The notes: a model not told the origin generated them from the letters alone. 64,000 nt of DNA from an uncultured Pseudomonadales bacterium (GCA_958296025.1 OY282430.1:2666001-2730000); one strand, 5' to 3'; counted from the first letter of the stretch, positions 8,196-16,704 are shown. Made by a program: numbers and translations.

Positions 8196-9287
8196 GTGAG
8201 CTACGAGAGGACCAACATCCGAGACATGGCCGGCTACCTTTGGGGCGAACAGCCACAGGACGCCGATCCATGCAAGCTGAACACCAACGAAAACCCCTAT
8301 CCGCCCAGCCCTCAGGTCGCAGCGGCGTTACGCGCCTTTGACGCCGCCACCCTGCGCACCTATCCACAGCCCACCGCCGATGCGCTGCGCACCAAGCTGG
8401 CCGAGCGGCATGGGCTGGACAGGGACAGCGTGTTAATCACCAACGGCGGCGACGAGGCCCTGCGCCTAGCCATCACCACCTTCGTGGCACCTGGAACACC
8501 ACTCGGCTGCGCCCACCCCAGCTATTCCCTCTATCCGGTGCTGGCCGGCATTCAGGATGCGTCGGTGCTGCCGGTCCACTACAACGACGCTTGGACCCTG
8601 CCCAAGGATTTCGCCGCCCAAGCCAACGCCGCCGGCGCCCGGCTGACCTGCTTGGTCAACCCTCATGCGCCCTCCGGCAGGCTCATGGGCGTCGAGCAAA
8701 GCGCCGAGCTGGCCGCCGCACTGAACGGCGTTCTGCTGCTCGACGAAGCCTACGCGGACTTCATCGACCCCAGCCTCGGCTACGACAGCGCCCCCTTGCT
8801 GCGGGACTTCGACAACCTGTTGATCCTGCGCTCCTTTTCCAAGGGATACAGCCTGGCCGGGCTGCGCCTCGGCTACCTGCTAGGCCAGCCCGCCTTGATC
8901 GCGCCCCTGCTGACCAAGACCCGGGACAGCTACAACGTGGACGCCATCAGCCAAGCCCTCGGCCTTGCCGCCCTGCAGGACGCCGCCTACGCCGAAGACG
9001 CCTGGGCCAAGGTGCGTCAGGAGCGGGAGCGGTTGCGGGACGGCCTTGCGCAACTCGGGCTGCACGCTCCGCCCTCCCAAGCCAACTTCCTGTTGGCAAG
9101 CGTCCCCGGCCATGCCCGCCTGTCGGCAGGAGACCTCTACGCCGCCCTCAGGGCGCAAGGCATTCTGGTGCGCCACTTCAACGCCTCCAAACTGCGCGAC
9201 AAACTCAGAATCAGCGTCGGCACCCCGGAGCAAAACCAACGCCTGCTCGAGGCGATCAAAGGGCTGCTGTCCGATGCCTCCCGTTAG
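8196..9287 (+). CDS. hisC: Histidinol-phosphate aminotransferase
   Basis: Interconverts imidazole-acetol phosphate and histidinol phosphate in histidine synthesis. The 363-residue class I/II aminotransferase has LNTNENPYPPSP near the N-terminus, TNGGDEALRLAI, LVNPHAPSG, LLDEAYADF and the PLP lysine K216 in SFSKGYSLAGLRLG. A conserved arginine lies in KLRISVGTPEQN near the end. The start is GTG. No other his gene is close, so a relaxed role on related amino acids is possible; it sits in an operon-like run with a helicase and a permease. Confidence in HisC rests on the whole motif series. Confidence 0.9.
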   Translation: MSYERTNIRDMAGYLWGEQPQDADPCKLNTNENPYPPSPQVAAALRAFDAATLRTYPQPTADALRTKLAERHGLDRDSVLITNGGDEALRLAITTFVAPGTPLGCAHPSYSLYPVLAGIQDASVLPVHYNDAWTLPKDFAAQANAAGARLTCLVNPHAPSGRLMGVEQSAELAAALNGVLLLDEAYADFIDPSLGYDSAPLLRDFDNLLILRSFSKGYSLAGLRLGYLLGQPALIAPLLTKTRDSYNVDAISQALGLAALQDAAYAEDAWAKVRQERERLRDGLAQLGLHAPPSQANFLLASVPGHARLSAGDLYAALRAQGILVRHFNASKLRDKLRISVGTPEQNQRLLEAIKGLLSDASR

Positions 9288-9401
9288 CGGCGAAGGTTCC
9301 ATCCGGCGGGCGCTTGGCAAGGCCGCCGCCTCAGGGAAGGCGGAATGCTCATGGAAACCACCCACGGCACTCCGCTAAGGCGGCAGAGGACGCGTTGACC
9401 C

Positions 9402-10160
9402 GTGTTTCCGCTCAGAGATGACAACCCGACCCGGCACACGCCCGTGGCGGTCATCGCGATCATCGCGCTGAACGCGCTGGCCTGGCTCTCCGTGCAGGGC
9501 ATGGGCGCAGACTATCCGTTGGCCGAGTCCCTCTGCCTGCACAGTCTGGTGCCAGCCGATCTGCTTGGCTTGATCGACCCGGGCCACCGGGTCCTCGTGG
9601 GCCCTAATCTAGTCTGCGAACTGGACGGCACCTCCAAACCCGGCACCCTGGTGACCTCCATGTTCCTGCACGGCGGTTGGTTCCACCTTCTGGGCAACCT
9701 CTGGTTTCTGTGGGTTTTCGGCGACAACATCGAAGACGTCATGGGGCCGGTGCGCTTCACCGCCTTCTACCTCCTATGCGGCTTGGCGGCGGCGCTGGCG
9801 CAAATCCTCACAGACCCCGCCAGCGACATCCCCATGGTGGGCGCCTCCGGCGCCATCGGCGGCGTCATGGGCGCCTACGCCCTGCTCTACCCACGCGCCA
9901 AGGTGCAAACCCTCATCATCCTGGGCTTTTACATCACCACCATCGGCGTCCCGGCCTTCCTGATGCTCGGCTACTGGTTCCTGCTGCAAGTCCTCGGCGG
10001 TCTGCCGGCCCTAGGCACCCAGGGCGGCGGGGTGGCCTTCTGGGCGCACATCGGCGGCTTCCTGGCGGGACTGCTCCTAGTGCTTCCGTTCATGCGCCCC
10101 AACGCCCGCGCCGCCCACCGCAACCGACGTCGTTCCTCTTCTGGCAAGCGGTGGTTTTGA
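9402..10160 (+). CDS. Rhomboid family intramembrane serine protease
   Basis: A 252-residue membrane protease that would cut single-pass membrane proteins within the bilayer. Visible features are six or so hydrophobic segments, the HGGWFHLLGNLWFLWVFG block, the catalytic serine S149 in GASGAIGG and the catalytic histidine H216 in AFWAHIGGFLAG. The L1 loop carries two cysteines, at about residues 45 and 72. A GTG start at 9402 fits the short FPLRDDNP N-terminus usual in this group. It is separated from hisC by 114 bases, so it may have its own promoter. The basic tail is RRRSSSGKRWF. Substrates are unknown. Confidence 0.9.
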   Translation: MFPLRDDNPTRHTPVAVIAIIALNALAWLSVQGMGADYPLAESLCLHSLVPADLLGLIDPGHRVLVGPNLVCELDGTSKPGTLVTSMFLHGGWFHLLGNLWFLWVFGDNIEDVMGPVRFTAFYLLCGLAAALAQILTDPASDIPMVGASGAIGGVMGAYALLYPRAKVQTLIILGFYITTIGVPAFLMLGYWFLLQVLGGLPALGTQGGGVAFWAHIGGFLAGLLLVLPFMRPNARAAHRNRRRSSSGKRWF

Positions 10161-10253
10161 GGCCTGTCCCGTCCACTCCCCAGCCAAAAATAAGGCGCCG
10201 GTCGTGGGCCTCTTCGCCGGACAGGGCACTAGGGCCTGTTGACAGGGTCCGGG
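10161..10253. repeat. Extragenic repeat copy B with nested inverted repeats
   Basis: Lies between the convergent rhomboid and DUF2784 genes. GGCCTGTCC (10161-10169) and GGACAGGGC (10219-10227) are inverted with one mismatch, followed by CACTAGGGCCTGTTGACAGG. The 14-mer CACTAGGGCCTGTT is shared exactly with copy E (62507-62520, opposite strand). The repeat reaches into the last codons of the DUF2784 gene. Confidence 0.5.
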
Positions 10254-10627
10254 TTGGCCCTGTTGAGGCTGCGGCGACACCGTAGAACCGTCGCATAAAC
10301 CACCAAATTGACGGCCAACACAAAGGCGGCGAGGGCGAACTGAATGCCCCGCGTCAGCCCCGCTGGGTAGATGACCGGAATCACATAGTGCTCCACGAAG
10401 CCGCCGCTGTAGCCGGCCTCGCCGGCGGCGATGCGCAGGCCGACCTCCACGGGTGTGAGCGGGCAGACTCCACCGGTCACCTCAATAAGCACGCCCCAAA
10501 AGGCCGCCGGCACATGCAGCAGGGCCATCCATCGCCAGCGCAGCGCCAGCAAGCCGCCCAACACCACGAACAGGATGAAGGCGCCATGCGCCAAAACCAC
10601 CCCATCGGCTGCCAAACGGTATCCCAT
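10229..10627 (-). CDS. DUF2784 membrane protein
   Basis: A 132-residue inner-membrane protein of unknown function. It matches my recollection of DUF2784: an N-terminal hydrophobic helix pair, ALLHVPAAFWGVLIEVTGGVCPLTPVE, then LRIAAGEAGYSGGFVEHYVIPVIYP and a last membrane segment. Three to four membrane helices are expected. The last residues are encoded within repeat copy B, so the C-terminus may have been altered by that element. It runs in the same direction as the next membrane gene, 130 bases away. No enzymatic role should be assumed. Confidence 0.75.
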   Translation of the reverse strand: MGYRLAADGVVLAHGAFILFVVLGGLLALRWRWMALLHVPAAFWGVLIEVTGGVCPLTPVEVGLRIAAGEAGYSGGFVEHYVIPVIYPAGLTRGIQFALAAFVLAVNLVVYATVLRCRRSLNRANPDPVNRP

Positions 10628-10756
10628 GAGCGCTCGCTGCCTAACCCGGTGTGCCCTCGTTTGCGGGGTCGAACGTTGACCCGCGTTCGTTGCCGGCGGC
10701 GGACGTGCGGGCAGCGGAGCCGGCCTCTGCCAAACTTGGCGGGCCGGGTTGACCCC

Positions 10757-11239
10757 CTAACTGGATGGGGAGGACCCCGCCGCCCTGTCTCTTGTCAGCC
10801 GTGCGTAGAGAAGGCCGCCGGCGGCGCCGGCTAGGGCTTGGGCGCTCAGACCGCCGAGGGTTCTGGCTCCCGCCACCGGCATGACCTCCAGCAGGCCCTG
10901 CATCGTCAGCAGCGCGGCGACCATGGCGACGGCCCCCGCCGAAACATAACCAAGGTGGTGAAGGCCGGGTCCCGCCACGCCCTTGCGGCGCAACTGCCTG
11001 ATGATGAGCGCCGCCACCGAGAAGGCGATGGGAAAGCCCACCGCGGTGATGGCGGCGAACAACGGCCCCATGCCGACCAGGTCGCGGCCCATGGTCGAAA
11101 GCCAAGCATCGACGCCGATGGCAACGCCCAAGTCCGCGGCCAACGTGCGCAGCACAAAGTGCGTCGAGAACAAAGACCCCAGAGCGGCGGCCAACACGAT
11201 GGCGGCGGCGTAAACAATGATTTGGCGCACCCACAACAT
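10757..11239 (-). CDS. Hypothetical four-helix membrane protein
   Basis: I do not recognise a family. The 160-residue product has four clear hydrophobic segments (about 7-27, 58-82, 94-116 and 125-145) joined by short polar loops, and an RLTRDRAAGSSPSS tail. Coding potential is supported by third-position GC bias and by a sharply defined divergent arrangement: its ATG lies only 11 bases from the GTG of the plus-strand sugar dehydrogenase. Shared or overlapping promoters between the two are likely. Confidence 0.6.
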   Translation of the reverse strand: MLWVRQIIVYAAAIVLAAALGSLFSTHFVLRTLAADLGVAIGVDAWLSTMGRDLVGMGPLFAAITAVGFPIAFSVAALIIRQLRRKGVAGPGLHHLGYVSAGAVAMVAALLTMQGLLEVMPVAGARTLGGLSAQALAGAAGGLLYARLTRDRAAGSSPSS

Positions 11240-11250
11240 GGAGTAGCATA

Positions 11251-12369
11251 GTGACGGTTTTCAACCCAATGGGGAAGAGTGTGCAGCGGATTTTTCTCAT
11301 CGCCGGCTTGGTCTTGGCGGCCAGCCCGGCCTTTGGCGGCTACCAGTTAAACACCCTTGCCGAGGGTCTGAACCATCCTTGGTGCCTGGCCTTTCTGCCC
11401 AATGGAGACATGCTGGTGACGGAGCGCAACGGCACCCTGCGCGTCATCCGCGACGGCATTCTATCGCCACAGCCGATTGAGGGGGTGCCGGAGGTTTACG
11501 CCCGCGGCCAAGGGGGGCTTTTCGACGTGGTGCCGCACCCGGAGTTCGCCAGCAATCGCCTTCTCTACCTGACCTACGCGCATGGAACGCGCAGGGAAAA
11601 CGCCACCCGCATCGCCCGCGCTCGCTTCACCGGGGATGCGCTTGCGGATTTGCAGGTCATCTTCACGATGCAGCCTTGGAAAGACACGTCCCACCACTTC
11701 GGCGGGCGGCTGCTGTTCCTGCCGGACGGCACCCTGTTGCTCACCACCGGTGACGGCTACACTTACCGGGAGGCGGCGCAACAGCTGGACTCCCATCTCG
11801 GCAAGGTGCTGCGCCTCACCGACGAGGGCACGGCTCCCCCGGACAACCCCTTTGTCAAAACGCCCGGCGCCCGCGCCGAGATCTGGACCTTGGGGCACCG
11901 CAACTCCCAAGGCTTGGTCCTGGATGGCGACGGACGAGTTTACCTGCACGAGCACGGGCCAAGGGGCGGCGACGAGCTCAACCTCATCGAGCCGGGCAAG
12001 AACTACGGCTGGCCAGTGGCCACCTTCGGCATCGACTACAACGGCGCGGTGATATCGCCCTTCACCGAATACGAGGGCATGACCCAACCGCTCCTGCATT
12101 GGACGCCGTCCATCGCCCCGGCCGGCATGGCTTGGCACCCCGGCGGCGTCTTTCCCGAATGGCGCGACAGCCTGTTCGTCACCTCCCTAGTCTTCAACCA
12201 TGTGCAGCGCATCACCATCGAGGACGGCCAAGCCGGCGAACCGCAACGCATGTTTGAAGAGATAGACGAGCGCATCCGCGACGTGCGGGCGGCGCCGGAC
12301 GGCCGGCTGTACATCCTGACGGACTCCGACAACGGACGAATCATCCGGGTAGATCCAGCGGAGGCATGA
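11251..12369 (+). CDS. PQQ-dependent aldose sugar dehydrogenase (YliI-like)
   Basis: A periplasmic soluble sugar dehydrogenase of the GDH-B/YliI beta-propeller family, expected to oxidise aldoses with PQQ and pass electrons to the respiratory chain. The 372-residue protein has a signal peptide ending near SPAFG, then LNHPWCLAFLPNGDMLVTER, GQGGLFDVVPHPEF, the HHFGGRLLFLPDG block with the catalytic-histidine region, GHRNSQGL and HEHGPRGGDELN. The GTG at 11251 has GGAG upstream; an ATG at 11269 is the alternative. No pqq synthesis genes are in the window, so the cofactor may be made elsewhere or taken up. Confidence 0.88.
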   Translation: MTVFNPMGKSVQRIFLIAGLVLAASPAFGGYQLNTLAEGLNHPWCLAFLPNGDMLVTERNGTLRVIRDGILSPQPIEGVPEVYARGQGGLFDVVPHPEFASNRLLYLTYAHGTRRENATRIARARFTGDALADLQVIFTMQPWKDTSHHFGGRLLFLPDGTLLLTTGDGYTYREAAQQLDSHLGKVLRLTDEGTAPPDNPFVKTPGARAEIWTLGHRNSQGLVLDGDGRVYLHEHGPRGGDELNLIEPGKNYGWPVATFGIDYNGAVISPFTEYEGMTQPLLHWTPSIAPAGMAWHPGGVFPEWRDSLFVTSLVFNHVQRITIEDGQAGEPQRMFEEIDERIRDVRAAPDGRLYILTDSDNGRIIRVDPAEA

Positions 12370-12373
12370 GGCA

Positions 12374-13048
12374 ATGCGGCGAAGTCCAGGCAACTATTTA
12401 TACCAAAGAATCCTTAAACACCGCCTGCGGGCGATGTTTGTTCTAGCAGTGTGTGGGGGAATGATCTTCGGAGTTACATTGCAGAAGTGGCTGCCGAATT
12501 GGGCAACGTTTGCTTGGATCGCGATTTCGGCATTGACGTTGATTTGGGTCTTCTCCACCTTGTTCCGGGGTCAGTGGCGCATACAGCACATGGAAAAGGG
12601 CTTGCTTGCTGAAAGAAGCATCGGCCAAGCGATTGACTTTGCCATTGCGGCACCGGGCTGCGCAGCCGCCCACAACGTGATGAGTATCGCCAAATCTGGC
12701 GACATAGACCATCTTGTCATTACGCCGGCAAGGCTTTGGGTTATTGAGACGAAAGCTAATCGTGTGCCGAGGAAGGGATTCCCCAAGTTGCTGCGCCAAG
12801 TCGACAGGAACGTACAGGCCGTGCGCGAGTGGGCAGGGTCAAAAATGGAGGTGCAAGGCTGTCTGGTGCTCCAATCCGACGACAAAAACAAGGGGCGAAA
12901 CGAGTACGACGCCCCGGGAAGCAAAGACAAGATTTTGAGGAAAAGCCGGAGTTCACTGGTTAGCGAGCTCCAAAGTGAAGCCCGTCGCCAAAAAACCCGC
13001 AATGAGGATTTAGTGCGACGAGTTTGGAGGCTCGGCGAGGAGCTCTGA
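12374..13048 (+). CDS. Membrane-anchored NERD-domain protein
   Basis: A 224-residue protein with two hydrophobic segments (about 18-36 and 43-62) followed by a nuclease-related domain. The NERD core is visible as GDIDHLVITPARLWVIETKAN: the ID and ETK positions match the PD-(D/E)XK-like catalytic pattern. NERD proteins are suspected DNA-processing or defence factors, but no activity is established for this one. It begins 5 bases after the dehydrogenase stop with an overlapping purine-rich RBS. G+C is visibly lower than in the neighbours, suggesting acquisition. A protease-like fragment follows directly. Confidence 0.7.
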   Translation: MRRSPGNYLYQRILKHRLRAMFVLAVCGGMIFGVTLQKWLPNWATFAWIAISALTLIWVFSTLFRGQWRIQHMEKGLLAERSIGQAIDFAIAAPGCAAAHNVMSIAKSGDIDHLVITPARLWVIETKANRVPRKGFPKLLRQVDRNVQAVREWAGSKMEVQGCLVLQSDDKNKGRNEYDAPGSKDKILRKSRSSLVSELQSEARRQKTRNEDLVRRVWRLGEEL

Positions 13049-13049
13049 A

Positions 13050-13157
13050 ATGGGCAGAATCGTAACCACCGTGGACATTCAGAACGTCATGGAGCCAAGT
13101 TTCGCCAAGAAGCTCGACATCTTGGTTGACACCCGCGCAAGCCATCACCGGAGGCCA
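13050..13157 (+). pseudogene. Truncated clan AA (retropepsin-like) aspartic protease remnant
   Basis: An ATG two bases after the NERD stop opens a frame whose first 30 or so residues read MGRIVTTVDIQNVMEP, then LDILVDTRASHH. I recall small bacterial clan AA aspartic proteases starting with MGRI-type beta strands and an LVDTGAS active site. Here the DTG glycine has become arginine, and similarity ends soon after, where the frame runs into the start of the LLM gene. The rest of the domain is absent, so this is read as a 5' remnant left by a deletion that brought the LLM gene close. The assignment is by motif only. Confidence 0.45.
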
Positions 13158-13159
13158 GC

Positions 13160-14065
13160 ATGTCAGATCGTCTTCCCGCCGTTGGCCTCGCCGCCGTGCC
13201 CGGCCGGCGCCTGAAAACGCTTGAAGTCGCCGAGGAAATTGAGCGGCGCGGGTTTTCCGGCATCTACGGCCCCAGTTTGGGGGACAGCTTGGCGTTGTGC
13301 CAAGCCATCGCCCTGCGCACCCGCAGCATTCCGTTCGGCACTAGCATCACGCCCATCTACCTGCGTAACGTCAACGAGTTCGCCCACACCGCCTCCTTCA
13401 TCCACGAGGTCTCCGGCGGGCGCTTTCGCTTCGGCATCGGCGTCAGCCATGAACCAGCCCTCAAGCGGTTGGGGGTGGCCGGGGGCAAACCCTTGGCGGA
13501 CATCCGCCGCTTTGTGGCGGAACTGCGGGCCGCGCCCCGGGTGGGCGAGTTGCCGCCCATCACCCTGGCGGCGCTGCGCGGCGGCATGGTTCGGCTGGCG
13601 GAGGAAATCGCCCAAGGCACGGTGTTCGCCAACGGCGCCCGCAGCCACATGGCCGCATCGCTGGCCCACCTGAGCGACGCGGCGCGGAGCAACGACGCCT
13701 TCTTCATCGGCAACATGATTCCCACCTGCATCAGCGACGACGAAGCCGCCGCCAAGGCGGTGAACCGGCGCACCCTCACCAGCTACGCCTACCTGCCAAA
13801 CTACCGCAACTACTGGAAAGAGGCCGGCTACGTCGAGGAAATGGAAGCCGTCGAAGGCGCCATCGAAACCCGCGACCGGGATGCCGTGGCCGCCGCCCTT
13901 TCCGATCGCTGGCTGGCGGACACCACCCTGTTCGGCAACGCCGCCAAGGTGCGGGAGGGCGTTGAGGCTTGGTTCGACAGCGGGATCAAGACGCCCATCA
14001 TCGTGCCCTCGTCGGCTTCCGGCGGGCAGATGCAGGCTCTGCGGGAGTTCTTCTCCATTTGGTGA
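13160..14065 (+). CDS. LLM-class flavin-dependent oxidoreductase
   Basis: A 301-residue luciferase-like monooxygenase-fold protein. Typical blocks are the VAEEIERRGFSGIYGP strand-helix, IPFGTSITPIYLRN, HEVSGGRFRFGIGVSHEP, and the C-terminal FGNAAKVREGVEAWFDSGIKTPII. The cofactor is probably FMN or F420 and the substrate is unknown. GGAGG lies 5 bases before the ATG, within the 3' end of the protease remnant. It shares little sequence with the LLM gene at 2292-3302 and probably arose separately. It is followed by a gap of 80 bases. Confidence 0.82.
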   Translation: MSDRLPAVGLAAVPGRRLKTLEVAEEIERRGFSGIYGPSLGDSLALCQAIALRTRSIPFGTSITPIYLRNVNEFAHTASFIHEVSGGRFRFGIGVSHEPALKRLGVAGGKPLADIRRFVAELRAAPRVGELPPITLAALRGGMVRLAEEIAQGTVFANGARSHMAASLAHLSDAARSNDAFFIGNMIPTCISDDEAAAKAVNRRTLTSYAYLPNYRNYWKEAGYVEEMEAVEGAIETRDRDAVAAALSDRWLADTTLFGNAAKVREGVEAWFDSGIKTPIIVPSSASGGQMQALREFFSIW

Positions 14066-14145
14066 GGAGCGGGCAAGCCATGTGCGAGGACAGGGTCGGT
14101 AACGGGCCGACAGGCTGAGGCAGCAATCCAAATCAGGAGAAAGCC

Positions 14146-14637
14146 GTGCGGCTATGGTTGATCAGGCACGCCAAATCGTCTTGGACCAGCAGGGCGCGGA
14201 GCGACTTTGACCGGCCCCTGAACGCCCGCGGCGAGCGGGACGGCCCGAAGATCCAGGCTTGGCTGGCGCAGCAGGCACATCCGGCTGAGTGGATCTGGAC
14301 CAGCGACGCGGCGCGCACCTTGGCCACCGCTGAGTTCGTCAGCCGCGCCTTCCCAAACGCCACCCTAATGCCAGACCACCGCCTCTACGGCGCTAGCCCA
14401 GAGACCCTGATCGGAATGGTCAGGGAGACCCCTGCGCAAATACATACGGCGGCCATCATCGCCCACAATCCCGGCATCACTTGGTGCATCAACCTATTGG
14501 TCGGCAAGCGGGTGCTGGACAACCTGCCCACCTTCGGCGTAGCCCTGTTGGAGTGGGAGGGCGACGCACAGGCGCTGGCCGCCGGCAGCGCCGACCTGTG
14601 CATCCTGACCAGCCCGAAGGCGCTGCCACCGGAATAG
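14146..14637 (+). CDS. Histidine phosphatase family protein (SixA-like)
   Basis: A 163-residue branch-2/SixA-like phosphohistidine phosphatase. The RHA motif is at the N-terminus (LWLIRHAKSSW), followed by DFDRPLNARGERD, TSDAARTLATAEF and the second catalytic histidine in AIIAHNPGI. SixA in E. coli removes phosphate from histidine of phosphotransfer proteins; the target here is unknown. The start is GTG. The protein has no signal peptide, so it acts in the cytoplasm. It appears to be monocistronic, with 200 bases of non-coding DNA after it. Confidence 0.87.
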   Translation: MRLWLIRHAKSSWTSRARSDFDRPLNARGERDGPKIQAWLAQQAHPAEWIWTSDAARTLATAEFVSRAFPNATLMPDHRLYGASPETLIGMVRETPAQIHTAAIIAHNPGITWCINLLVGKRVLDNLPTFGVALLEWEGDAQALAAGSADLCILTSPKALPPE

Positions 14638-14844
14638 CTCACCCGGCAACTGAAGCATCCTCCCCAAGGCGTTCCGGCGGCGGAGAAAAGGCACCATGCA
14701 CAGCGCCCGCAGCACCGCCCGGATCAGGCAACAACCGAAAACCACGCCACAGCGCAATTCCCTCAAGGCAACGCATCGCTGGACTACCGAGGCTTGAGCG
14801 CGTATATCTACGCTCCGCCAAACACGACATTGGAGGGTTTCCTA

Positions 14845-15036
14845 ATGGGCTTCTTATCCTTGCTGGTGCTGATCGGCATCGCCTACCTGCTGTGGCGGGT
14901 CACCGATCAGCTTCCTGACCTCATCTTCCGCTTAAGCGAAATACAGCGCGATGTGGCGGAAATCGCCCGCCGCTCCAGGGAGGCCGGCGACGGCGCAAAC
15001 GGGGCGGAGGAAAACGCCGACGACGCCAAAGACTGA
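14845..15036 (+). CDS. Small single-pass membrane protein
   Basis: A 63-residue product with one N-terminal membrane helix (about residues 2-18), an amphipathic helical part (DLIFRLSEIQRDVAEIARR) and an acidic Ala/Asp-rich tail. The ATG at 14845 is chosen because GGAGG lies 9 bases upstream; a longer TTG-start form from 14794 would add 17 residues without an RBS. I do not recognise the family. The stop is 11 bases before the next small membrane gene, so they probably form a pair. Confidence 0.55.
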   Translation: MGFLSLLVLIGIAYLLWRVTDQLPDLIFRLSEIQRDVAEIARRSREAGDGANGAEENADDAKD

Positions 15037-15046
15037 AAACTCCTTC

Positions 15047-15217
15047 GTGGCCAAGACATCGGCGCCCAGCGGTTTCGACTGGCGCATCTGGCTGGGCCTC
15101 GCCCTCTCGGCGGCGTGGCTGGCCTTGGGCGTCGCCTATATTTCGTTCAGCGTCGGCTGGTCCAACGTGCCGTCGTTGGACGCCGCCAAGACCGGCGTTC
15201 ACATCGACTCAATCTGA
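15047..15217 (+). CDS. Small membrane protein, possibly truncated
   Basis: About 56 residues from a GTG at 15047, with one clear membrane helix (WLGLALSAAWLALGVAYI) followed by SVGWSNVP. The N-terminal pattern resembles, from memory, a longer gammaproteobacterial membrane protein in which the SVGW segment is followed by a second helix that is absent here; an early stop or deletion may have shortened it. The RBS is weak. It follows the 63-residue membrane protein by 11 bases. Function is unknown. Confidence 0.45.
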   Translation: MAKTSAPSGFDWRIWLGLALSAAWLALGVAYISFSVGWSNVPSLDAAKTGVHIDSI

Positions 15218-15313
15218 GCGGCAGGCCAAGATGCCGAGACAGGGCGGAATGCGCATCCAACGCGGACATAGCGCCTAGGCCATTGGGGGAAGACGCCATA
15301 GTACAATGCGTTC

Positions 15314-16627
15314 ATGGCCCCTTGCGAACTCATGATACGCAGCCGCTGGTGCCTGCCGATCGCGCCTTCGTCAAAACCCATCGAACAGGGCGCCGTCGCC
15401 ATTGCTGACGGGCGAATTCTGGCGGTGGGGCCAGCTACGGAGCTTGACGGCCGCTTCCAGCCGAAGGCTCTGATGGAACTCGACAACCATGTCCTCTTGC
15501 CGGGGCTGGTCAATGCCCACTGCCATGCCGCCATGTCGCTGTTGCGCGGGGCCGCCGAAGACTTGGAGCTTCAGGCTTGGCTGACGGAGGCCATCTGGCC
15601 TCTGGAGAGGCAGGTGGTTTCCGCCGAAATGGTGCGCATCGGCACCGACTTGGCCATCGCCGAGATGCTAAGCGGAGGGATCACCTGCTTCGCGGACATG
15701 TATTTCTTTCCGGAAGAAGCCGCCGCCTGCGCCGCACGCGCGGGCGTTAGGGCGCAAATCGCATTCCCCATCATCGATGCCGCCAATGCTTGGTGCGCCA
15801 GCTTCAGCGAGGGCCTGCACAAGGGCCTCAAGCTACATGACGCCTACCGCAACGATGCGCGCATCGGCATCGCCTTCGGCGCCCACTCCGCCTACATGTT
15901 GAAAGAGGAATCCTTGCGCAAGACGTTGATGTATGCGGAGGAACTGGGGCGTCCCATCCAGATTCACCTGCACGAAAACGCCGCCGAAGTGGAGGAGGCG
16001 TTCAAGCGGGTCGGGCGCTCCTGGATCACCCACTTGGCCGAAATTGGGCTGTTGAGTCCATCCTTGCAGGCCGTACACATGACGCAACTGACCGAGGCGG
16101 AAATCGAACTGGTCGCGGAGCACGGCGTACAGGTGGTGCATTGCCCCCACTCCAACTTGAAGCTGGCGAGTGGCATCTGCCCCCTGCCGCGCCTGCGCCG
16201 GGCCGCCGTCAACGTGGCGCTCGGCACGGACGGCGCCGCCTCCAACAACGCCCTGGACCTATTTGCCGAGGCGCGCTTAGCGGCGCTGCTGGCCAAGCAC
16301 GATGGCGGCAGCGCCGCCGAAGGCACCGTAGCGGACACGTTGCGCATGGCGACCCTGGACGGCGCCAAGGCTCTGGGCCTTGACCGCGAAATCGGCTCCC
16401 TTGAAGCGGGCAAACAGGCGGATCTGATCGCCGTTGACCTCAGCGGCCCGGCCTTTCTGCCGGTGCGCGACCCAGCGGCGGCGCTGGTTCACGGCCCGGC
16501 CGGCGGCGCGGTCAGCCATGTTTGGGTGGCCGGACGTCGTCTGTACACGGAGGGCGAGTGGGACACCATCGACATGGCGGGCTTGCGCGAGCGAGTGCAT
16601 GGGCTTGCGTCGCGTTCGCATGCCTAG
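15314..16627 (+). CDS. mtaD: 5-methylthioadenosine/S-adenosylhomocysteine deaminase
   Basis: A 437-residue amidohydrolase of the TRZ/ATZ-MtaD group that deaminates S-adenosylhomocysteine and/or methylthioadenosine to the inosine analogues. Metal-ligand motifs are NAHCHAAMS (H69, H71), IHLHENAAE, the histidine pair of HCPHSNLKLASG and the catalytic aspartate in LGTDGAASNN. The metal is expected to be zinc. The adjacent ubiG and yciK reproduce the Pseudomonas-type order, in which this enzyme sits next to a SAM-dependent methyltransferase; removal of SAH, the methyltransferase by-product, would make sense. The mupP gene usually found between ubiG and yciK is absent here. Confidence 0.88.
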   Translation: MAPCELMIRSRWCLPIAPSSKPIEQGAVAIADGRILAVGPATELDGRFQPKALMELDNHVLLPGLVNAHCHAAMSLLRGAAEDLELQAWLTEAIWPLERQVVSAEMVRIGTDLAIAEMLSGGITCFADMYFFPEEAAACAARAGVRAQIAFPIIDAANAWCASFSEGLHKGLKLHDAYRNDARIGIAFGAHSAYMLKEESLRKTLMYAEELGRPIQIHLHENAAEVEEAFKRVGRSWITHLAEIGLLSPSLQAVHMTQLTEAEIELVAEHGVQVVHCPHSNLKLASGICPLPRLRRAAVNVALGTDGAASNNALDLFAEARLAALLAKHDGGSAAEGTVADTLRMATLDGAKALGLDREIGSLEAGKQADLIAVDLSGPAFLPVRDPAAALVHGPAGGAVSHVWVAGRRLYTEGEWDTIDMAGLRERVHGLASRSHA

Positions 16628-16704
16628 GCGCCACCAAACGCCGCCGCTCCCCTAAACCTCAGCGACCCCCCGCCATCCAAAGCCACCCAACAGAAGCAAA
16701 CGCC

